Shown here: in pieces, positions 60,768 to 64,000 of the stretch | How the letters are laid out: every line of letters starts with the position of its first letter | Position numbering within the stretch: position 1 is the stretch's first letter | Source: an uncultured Lachnospiraceae bacterium | Lineage (GTDB): Bacteria > Bacillota > Clostridia > Lachnospirales > Lachnospiraceae | Length of the DNA stretch: 64,000 bases | Reading direction: 5' to 3' | Assembly (NCBI GenBank): GCA_905199445.1 | Contig: CAJKGK010000017.1 | Span: 7,572 to 71,571, forward strand | The notes under the pieces: generated by a model | The model's input: only the letters and a program-made list of their open reading frames with translations | Told to the model about the DNA's origin: nothing | Database searches by the model: none | Translations under genes and position numbers: made by a program

Positions 60768-61634
60768 TCACATGGCGTGGCCAGGACCGTGCTGACGACT
60801 GCTTTTCCTCAATTCATTAGGTGTTGTGCCATAGCGGGCTCTAAACATTTTCATAAACAATTTATAATTGGTAAACCCGTGAATGGAAAGCAGCTGCTGA
60901 ATGCTTAGGTCGGTATCCATTAAATCCATAAACAGATTTTCCATACGAATGGAATTCAGGTACTCTAAAAATGTCATGCCCATGTATTTTTTAAAAAAAC
61001 GGGTAAAGTAATCCGGGTTTAAGTTGACATATCCTGCAACCTCATCCAGGGTGAGATTTTCCATATAATGCTCTCTGATAAAGGCGGCAATCTGCCCCAG
61101 ACGGTTCATATATTTCATTGAGGCGGCACCGGCTTCATCCGGAGAAATTTCTTTGGAAAAAGAGTGTTTCAGGTGATAAAGAATGTCAAAAATAATACTG
61201 TGAACCTTCAGCTGGGCATCCGGTGAGGGCAGGGGGTATAACTGGCAAAGGGCATAAAGGTCCTGCCGTATTTTGGAAACCTCGTTTAACAGCAGGGGAT
61301 CTTTTAGCGTGGGGCTGATATAAAATTTAATGGAATCAATCTCCGGGATATATTTTTTCAGATAACTGTAAGGAATTTGTACAAGCAGAGAGCGGCACCA
61401 TACTTTACTGGAAAAGGAATGAATTTCCCGAGGGTTGATGATGGCAAAGCTGCCTGGGGGCAGCTGTCGCCGCTTTTGGTTGACACGTACGGAATCCTCC
61501 CCTTCCAGGATATAGGAGATCTCAAGACTATTGTGCCAATGATTTGCAGTATAGCTTGGCGGACTCTGCATAACTTTATAAATAATATCAATATCTGATG
61601 CGTATTTGATGTTTTCATGGGTTGAAGAATTCAT
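60768..61634 (-). CDS. AraC family regulator with cupin sensor
   Basis: 288 aa from ATG 61634, eight bases after GGAG; GTG 61643 is too close to that site. The cupin part has H-W-H-N-S-L-E-I-S-Y. The C-terminal HTH pair reads L-T-L-D-E-V-A-G-Y-V-N-L-N-P-D-Y-F and L-S-I-Q-Q-L-L-S-I-H-G-F-T, then Y-G-T-T-P-N-E-L-R-K. It is divergent from the MATE gene at 61808 and may control it. Its 3' end overlaps a 12-bp inverted repeat, ACGGTCCTGGCC/GGCCAGGACCGT (60745-60790). Confidence 0.9.
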   Translation of the reverse strand: MNSSTHENIKYASDIDIIYKVMQSPPSYTANHWHNSLEISYILEGEDSVRVNQKRRQLPPGSFAIINPREIHSFSSKVWCRSLLVQIPYSYLKKYIPEIDSIKFYISPTLKDPLLLNEVSKIRQDLYALCQLYPLPSPDAQLKVHSIIFDILYHLKHSFSKEISPDEAGAASMKYMNRLGQIAAFIREHYMENLTLDEVAGYVNLNPDYFTRFFKKYMGMTFLEYLNSIRMENLFMDLMDTDLSIQQLLSIHGFTNYKLFMKMFRARYGTTPNELRKSSRQHGPGHAM

Positions 61635-61753
61635 AATCCACACTCCAATTTTTATAAATTATTGGTAAATCACCTTATTATAATAGGATGAAACAGGAAA
61701 AAATGCAAGAATAAAAAGTCGGAATCGACCTATATTCAAGTCGATTTTTTATA

Positions 61754-61781
61754 TTGCAAAACTATTCATTGATGATATACT
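61754..61781 (+). promoter_or_regulatory. Promoter of the MATE gene
   Basis: TTGCAA (61754-61759), 16 bp, TATACT (61776-61781). Just upstream are AATCGAC (61723-61729)/GTCGATT (61740-61746) and a nested GTCG-GAAT-CGAC, a possible binding site shared with the AraC gene. Confidence 0.5.
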
Positions 61782-61807
61782 ATAGCAGAGTAAAATAAAA
61801 AGGATGG

Positions 61808-63193
61808 ATGGTGATTTACTTGACAAAAGACATGACAACAGGGAATCCATTAAAACTGATTATTACCTTTTGTATCCCGCTGATGCTGGGCACACTGTTT
61901 CAGCAGTTTTACAGTATGGTTGATGCCATTGTCGTGGGAAAGTTTGTCGGTGTTGACGCCCTGGCCGGTGTTGGCTCTACCGGAGCCGTGAATTTTCTTA
62001 TTTTAGGTTTTGCCAATGGTGTATGCAGCGGTTTTTCTATTATGTATGGACAACGTTTTGGCGCCAAGGACTACAGCTCTATGAGAAATTTTATTGCCAA
62101 TGCGATTTATCTGGCCGTAGGGATTGCAGCAGTGCTGACGCCGCTGACCGTGATTTTTTGCAGACAGATTCTGGAGATTATGGATACGCCGGAACAGATT
62201 ATCGATGAGGCCTATGGTTATATTGTCATTATATTTGCCGGCACTGCGGTTTTGATGATGTACAATTGCGCTGCTGCCATACTCAGAGCGATTGGTGACA
62301 GTAAGACCCCGGTTTACGCCCTTGTTGCTGCGGCAATCCTAAATATTCTTTTGGATTTGCTTTTTGTGATTGTTTTCGAGATGGGTGTTTATGGGGTGGC
62401 CATTGCCACGGTGATTTCCCAGGGGATTTCAGGGGCAGTGTGCTTTGTCTATATGTTTAAAAAGTATGATGTATTAAGGTTTCAGCGCCATGAGTGGCAG
62501 GCTGATCCGAAAAAAATGCGCCGCCTTCTGGGGGTCGGACTTCCCATGGCGCTGCAGTTTTCTATTACAGCCATCGGAAGCGTGATTATGCAGACCGCAG
62601 TCAATGGTCTTGGCGCTGTAGCCGTTGCCGCTATGACGGCTGGAAGCCGGGTGCATATGATTTTCAGTGCCGGTATGGAATCTATCGGCGTGACTCTGGC
62701 AACCTACTGCAGTCAGAATATGGGAGCCAGTCAGTTTGACCGTATTCGCAAGGGCGTCAATATCGGCTGTCTGCTGGAAGTCATCTATGGTCTGATTTCT
62801 CTGGTTGCTATAGCTTTGTTTGGTACATCTCTGGCACTTTTGTTTATCGATGCCTCAGAGGTGGAGGTTATGGCCGATGTACAGGTTTTTCTGTTTTGGA
62901 ATACACTTTTTTATATACCTCTTGGTATTTTACACGTTCTTCGAAACAGTATTCAGGGCATGGGATATGGTGTTCTTCCCATGCTTGCGGGCATATTTGA
63001 ACTGGCCGGCCGTACATTTGTGGCATTTTTCCTTGTAGGTCCTTTGGGCTTTTTTGGTGTTACACTGGCCAACCCGGCTGCCTGGGTTGCTGCTGATATT
63101 TTACTGATCAGTGTATATCTTCATATACGCCGAACAGTCCTTATTAAGCATACGAAGCTCCCGCCCCAGATGATTGAATCTGGGAAGGATTAA
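61808..63193 (+). CDS. MATE family efflux transporter
   Basis: 461 aa with about twelve TM helices. The start region D-M-T-T-G-N-P-L-K-L-I is the common opening of clostridial MATE proteins, followed by F-Q-Q-F-Y-S-M-V-D-A-I-V-V-G-K-F-V-G. ATG 61808 is listed; TTG 61820, directly before T-K-D-M-T, fits the family start and has GGTGAT upstream, so it may be the true start. It probably exports a cationic drug or metabolite and may answer to the divergent AraC regulator. Confidence 0.92.
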   Translation: MVIYLTKDMTTGNPLKLIITFCIPLMLGTLFQQFYSMVDAIVVGKFVGVDALAGVGSTGAVNFLILGFANGVCSGFSIMYGQRFGAKDYSSMRNFIANAIYLAVGIAAVLTPLTVIFCRQILEIMDTPEQIIDEAYGYIVIIFAGTAVLMMYNCAAAILRAIGDSKTPVYALVAAAILNILLDLLFVIVFEMGVYGVAIATVISQGISGAVCFVYMFKKYDVLRFQRHEWQADPKKMRRLLGVGLPMALQFSITAIGSVIMQTAVNGLGAVAVAAMTAGSRVHMIFSAGMESIGVTLATYCSQNMGASQFDRIRKGVNIGCLLEVIYGLISLVAIALFGTSLALLFIDASEVEVMADVQVFLFWNTLFYIPLGILHVLRNSIQGMGYGVLPMLAGIFELAGRTFVAFFLVGPLGFFGVTLANPAAWVAADILLISVYLHIRRTVLIKHTKLPPQMIESGKD

Positions 63194-63223
63194 GTTATCG
63201 TAGATTCTTCTAAAATGATGGAC

Positions 63224-63270
63224 AAACAGCGTCTGATTCTGTAGATACGGATCAGGCGCTGTTTGCTTTT
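63224..63270 (+). terminator. Terminator after the MATE gene
   Basis: AAACAGCGTCTGAT (63224-63237) pairs with ATCAGGCGCTGTTT (63251-63264), one G-T pair, then GCTTTTG. Confidence 0.8.
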
Positions 63271-63335
63271 GTGATTCATAAACAACCATGATCTTTCATA
63301 AAATAAGTCAAATTACAGTTACGGCAGGTGTAAAA

Positions 63336-64000
63336 ATGAGGGGTTGTCTGGAAGAAGTTGAGGGTATACTGGAGGGGATGAACGAGATCATATGGGGGCC
63401 GTGGATGCTGGTTCTGTTTATGGGAACAGGTCTTTTTCTTATGTTCAGACTGCATTTTTGGCCGCTGCGTCATTTGGGTTATGCCCTTAAACAGGTGTGG
63501 CACAGTCTTTTTGAAGGCAGCGGCCAGGAAGGGGATATTTCTCCTTTTCAGTCTTTAATGACTGCGCTGGCCGCCATGATGGGTACCGGAAATATTGTAG
63601 GTGTAGCAACAGCCATGGTTCTGGGCGGACCGGGAGCACTTGTGTGGATGGTACTGTCTGCCTTTGTGGGTATGGCATCGAATTTTGCCGAAAGCTATCT
63701 GGCAGTGCGTTATCGCAGCAAAAATAAATCGGGACAAATGTGCGGCGGTCCTATGTATGTGATGCGTTCTGCCATAAAACCTGAAAAGGTGGGCATCGTT
63801 ATGGGGGCCATGTTTTCATTTTTTACATTGATCGCTTCCTTTGGTATGGGCAATATGACCCAGTCCAATTCAGCGGCCATTGCTCTTTTTGATACCTTTC
63901 AAATACCGCCTGTATTGACCGGCGGGGTTTTCTTTTTTCTCACCTTGCTGGTACTATTGGGCGGTATAGGAAGTATTGGCAAGGTGTGCGGCATTATTGT
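63336..64000 (+). CDS. Alanine/glycine:cation symporter, AGCS family (3' part outside window)
   Basis: The first 221 codons are present and open to the window end. The ATG at 63336 follows AGGTG. The N-terminus W-G-P-W-M-L-V-L-F-M-G-T-G-L-F-L-M-F-R is the family's first helix; A-A-M-M-G-T-G-N-I-V-G-V-A-T-A and C-G-G-P-M-Y-V-M are AGCS hallmarks. N-M-T-Q-S-N-S-A-A lies in a later helix. It imports alanine or glycine with Na+. At least five TM helices are visible. Confidence 0.93.
   Translation, partial: MRGCLEEVEGILEGMNEIIWGPWMLVLFMGTGLFLMFRLHFWPLRHLGYALKQVWHSLFEGSGQEGDISPFQSLMTALAAMMGTGNIVGVATAMVLGGPGALVWMVLSAFVGMASNFAESYLAVRYRSKNKSGQMCGGPMYVMRSAIKPEKVGIVMGAMFSFFTLIASFGMGNMTQSNSAAIALFDTFQIPPVLTGGVFFFLTLLVLLGGIGSIGKVCGII

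Noticed and set aside
60745..60790. Terminator at the oligopeptidase/AraC junction
   Set aside because: The 12-bp arms are clear but no T run follows on either strand, and the repeat overlaps the AraC coding end.
1..64000. CRISPR array, integrase, transposase or prophage genes
   Set aside because: No regularly spaced repeats and no recombinase or phage structural motifs were seen on either strand.

Overview
The window looks like chromosomal DNA from a gut-type Clostridia, most likely a Lachnospiraceae. The evidence is the gene content (dimeric GlyRS, GuaB, GroESL under a CIRCE operator, PPDK, pyruvate formate-lyase, superoxide reductase, an Ech-type hydrogenase), Gram-positive style ribosome binding sites (GGAGG/AAGGAG), sigma-A promoters and intrinsic terminators. 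No database search was possible; assignments rest on motifs, length, gene order and family knowledge.

Layout. 0-19 kb is mostly housekeeping: a partial metallo-beta-lactamase-like lipoprotein, tRNA-Thr(GGT), glnS, groES-groEL, guaB, a membrane-anchored amidase, an M16C peptidase, era-recO, a small lipoprotein, glyS, a MATE exporter and ppdK. 19.3-27.7 kb is an accessory island. Its edges hold broken genes (a DUF4160 remnant; a truncated sensor kinase fused to a flavodoxin tail; an ApbE gene with internal deletions). Its centre holds the most interesting locus: a TIR-domain protein with a SARM1-like catalytic glutamate, divergent from two overlapping genes for related multi-pass membrane proteins that each carry an R-N-x4-H motif of HEPN type. 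I read this as a candidate, apparently undescribed, anti-phage or abortive-infection module.

27.8-38.8 kb encodes a complete energy-converting [NiFe] hydrogenase: hypA-B-F-C-D-E leftward and echA-B-C-D-E-F rightward from a shared intergenic region. The large subunit ends right after its C-terminal metal-binding motif, so no maturation protease is expected, and none is present. 38.9-44.3 kb holds a nitroreductase/ArsR pair, a TetR regulator with a clear operator in front of a secreted lipoprotein esterase, and an unusual TIM-barrel/beta-propeller fusion.

44.3-64 kb holds an ABC exporter, pflB-pflA, a Gfo/Idh/MocA oxidoreductase divergent from an AraC regulator, a YwqG-like protein, a P-type cation ATPase behind a yybP-ykoY (Mn2+) riboswitch with a readable terminator switch, a FucO-like iron alcohol dehydrogenase, superoxide reductase, DegV, an M3 oligopeptidase, an AraC regulator divergent from a second MATE exporter, and the start of an alanine/sodium symporter that runs off the window.

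Metabolically, PPDK, PFL, Ech hydrogenase with its Hyp set, an iron alcohol dehydrogenase and superoxide reductase describe an anaerobic sugar fermenter that makes formate and H2 and conserves energy through ferredoxin-linked proton or sodium pumping (inference from gene content).
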